Positions 61,761 through 64,000 of a DNA stretch of 64,000 nt are shown piece by piece. The notes beneath the pieces are model-generated. The model worked only from the letters and a program-made list of their open reading frames with translations. It was not told the origin of the DNA and ran no database searches. Every line of letters begins with the position of its first letter. Position 1 is the first letter of the stretch. Where the stretch lies: contig NW_004454181.1 of assembly GCF_000283155.1 (NCBI RefSeq), positions 19,589,206 through 19,653,205 of the forward strand, in the 5' to 3' direction. This stretch comes from Ceratotherium simum simum (Eukaryota; Chordata; Mammalia; Perissodactyla; Rhinocerotidae). The translations under genes and the position numbers were made by a program.

Positions 61761-63284
61761 GTTGTCCTCCCATGACACCACTGCTTAGCCCACTTAGGTA
61801 TTTTATTTGTGTTTTCTCTTAAAGGGGCCATAGAGATAAGCAGAGTTAAGACTATGATAGTTGAGTATGTTTATCTTTCCAGAGCAGAGCCTGTCCTTCT
61901 TTCTAAGCCTTCTATGTGCACTGCGCACTGCCAGTAACCCACTCAGGCAAGCCCCGTGCCAGCCCATGCTCCCACTGCCTTCATATTTCCCACACAGCCA
62001 ACAAGCAGTATGCACTTGGCCAGAGAATCAGACCTCTCGTAACAGTGAATCAGAGATGGGCTTCTCAGTCCACTAAACTAATTGTTGTCCAAGTTGGAAC
62101 ACCCCAGATGTGAAAGGTGGACTGAGCTTCCCCTGCCAGCTGCACCTCCTTCTTCGTTGGAACTATTGGGTTGTAAAATTAGAAGCATCACATACATGGC
62201 ATATTTTGCTGTCAGGCTCGTGTCTTCATTCCTGCTGGAGACAGCAGTCCTCACAAGGACAGTCTCTCCCAGGTTTTGTGGGCTGTATCTTCATCCATTT
62301 CTCTCCCTCATTCTGTTGCTTATTATAGAAACTGGGGGAGGGGAAGAATAAATAGAATATGGACTTCTTGCTCCATGTCATTGTAGTCATAGTAAGGTCT
62401 GAGAAGTGGGGCTCAGAACTGGCAGTAAGTCTTATTGACCCTTTGAGAATAAGATGGGTTAGTCTAAAGCTTCCTTTAAAACCGTGTGCCTGTCTTAGCC
62501 CAAGTACACTATATTGGATGTGGAATAAGGACTTTGACACATCAGGAAATTATTAATATGTACCTCCACCTTGTTCCTAGTCACGGTCCTCCGGTTTTCT
62601 CTTGGTTCCTCCACTTCGTTGCCCTCTTTTAGGAATAGGTAAGGGAGGTTAAATTCTAGAATACCTAGATTTATCCAAATTGCTTTAAAGGACTTGTTTT
62701 CATAAAACAAAATCAATGCAGGTCATGAAAAGGAAAACCCATTAAGGCAATACTTTCGTCCTTTTCCCTCCTCTGTCCTTCCACTGTCACCGCCTTGCAT
62801 GTACCAGAAGCTCCTCACAATGGATCTGGGTGGGTCTACCTAGGAGGTGAGGGTGGGGGACACATGCTCCTTCTTTGCCCACCCCCTCCTCCCAAACTGC
62901 TCTCATTTGTGGCTGTGTCATAAATCAACTATGATCCTTTCCTGTTGGAAATCTACCACGTCGTCTCCCAAAATGTTTGAGCTGATATTCTTTTAAAATA
63001 AATAAATCCCCTGCAGCATTAGCAGTTGGGTGTCTGGATGGAGGATTTTAATTTGGACTGTTACCATCATGATAGTCCTGACATTCAGAAAAATGAGGCT
63101 TGCAGAGATGAACTTTTTGGTTAATATTCTAAACTATTTATATATTTAGATTTTCATACAAGCTATTTGACAAATATGATGTTCTCTCTTTTTTAGTGCA
63201 GGAAGAGAGTTTGGTATTGCTCCTAATCCAAAAATCCATTACAATGGTGAGAAATTGAGCAATAGCTCAAAGTTACAAAGGGTT

Positions 63285-63470
63285 TATCATGTATAGGCAC
63301 TTGATGAGTATTATTTTATTTATTATTTTATTTAATCTTCATGATAGCCCTGTGTTAGATACTCTTGTCATTCCCATTTTGTATATAAGTAACTGAGTGT
63401 CAGAGGGGTTAAGAAACCTGCCCAACATCACACAGCCAGACAGTGCTAGAGATGGGATTTGATCTACAAT
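63285..63470 (-). mobile_element. MIR
   Basis: Antisense MIR: atttaatcttcatgatagcc, aggggttaagaaacctgccc, atcacacagccagacagtgc. Confidence 0.78.
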
Positions 63471-63814
63471 GTATATTTTTACAAAGGAAATAAAAGCCCA
63501 AGTTAATGAGAGAGCAAATGGAATCTTGAGAGAGGAAAGAGACAGAAAGAGGAGAGAGAAAAAAGATGTGGAGTAATCCAGGTGGTACAGAAGTAGAAGT
63601 AGTAGTAAGAGCAATAATAGTAGTAATTGTAGTGGTTGTTTTTAATCAAATACAATTATATAAGTGCCTTTTATTTTGGTAGGGGAAAAAATTATCAACC
63701 CATTTTGGGACCATTTCTTAGGCTTCCATTGGAAAGAATCAGAACTTGATACTGTGAATATTTAAGAGAAAATATTTATGAAAAAGCTATAGAAAAATGC
63801 AGAGTGTGACTTGT

Positions 63815-63985
63815 GTTAGCTAATGTTCATTGGACACTGAGTTCCTGCCAGGTACTATGCTAAGTATTTGATATGGCTCTCATGCGAGCGTCACAGTATG
63901 CCATGCTATTCTCATTTTACTGATGAGGAAATTGAGGCTTGGGGACGTTAAATAAGCTGTTCAGTTATCAAATGCTGAAGATGGG
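63815..63985 (-). mobile_element. MIR, cut off by a poly(T) at the window edge
   Basis: Antisense MIR: ctgccaggtactatgctaag, ctcattttactgatgaggaa, attgaggcttggggacgtta. It breaks off after gctgaagatggg where poly(T) begins. Confidence 0.75.
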
Positions 63986-63986
63986 T

Positions 63987-64000
63987 TTTTTTTTTTTTTT
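63987..64000. repeat. Poly(T) at the window end
   Basis: An unbroken T run reaches the last base. It may be the tail of a minus-strand retroposon lying beyond the window. Confidence 0.5.

Overview
This window is mammalian nuclear DNA. It is AT-rich and mostly non-coding, with only short open frames, dense old interspersed repeats (MIR, L2, L1, hAT-type DNA elements, one MaLR LTR) and GT-AG exons. Two tRNA-derived SINEs match the equine ERE family as I remember it, which points to a perissodactyl, most likely a horse or close relative. This is recognition from memory, not a database search.

The one protein-coding gene I can support is on the plus strand: an internal piece of EBF1 (early B-cell factor 1, COE family transcription factor). 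Three consecutive coding exons are visible. The first (17883-17964, 82 nt) and second (34082-34223, 142 nt) encode the C-terminal part of the DNA-binding domain. The third (60481-60611, 131 nt) encodes the start of the IPT/TIG domain. Splice phases join perfectly (phase 1 into exon 1, 0 into exon 2, 1 into exon 3). The second exon has two in-frame donors 24 nt apart, giving forms with or without eight residues (GTPSYLEH) in the linker between the two domains. No transcription start, first exon, last exon or poly(A) site of the gene lies in the window.

Layout: 1-17882 is the 3' part of an upstream intron, with MIR and L2 fragments. 17965-34081 is a complete intron of about 16.1 kb holding a young ERE SINE, MER20-like and MER5A-like elements, an L1 pair split by an MLT1-type LTR, a GC-rich island near 32.2-32.8 kb, and a probable conserved element just upstream of the second exon. 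34224-60480 is a complete intron of about 26.3 kb with a TCCA microsatellite, many MIRs, a second ERE, an L1 3' end and several repeat-free stretches that read like conserved developmental enhancers. 60612-64000 is the 5' part of the next intron.

I found no new multi-gene system. The most interesting non-coding signals are the GC-rich island with paired YY1-type motifs, repeat-free candidate enhancers carrying octamer, TCF/LEF, RUNX-like and EBF-like motifs inside a B-cell regulator gene, and the tandem donor. Conservation and regulatory function are inferred from sequence character only. Repeat boundaries are approximate.
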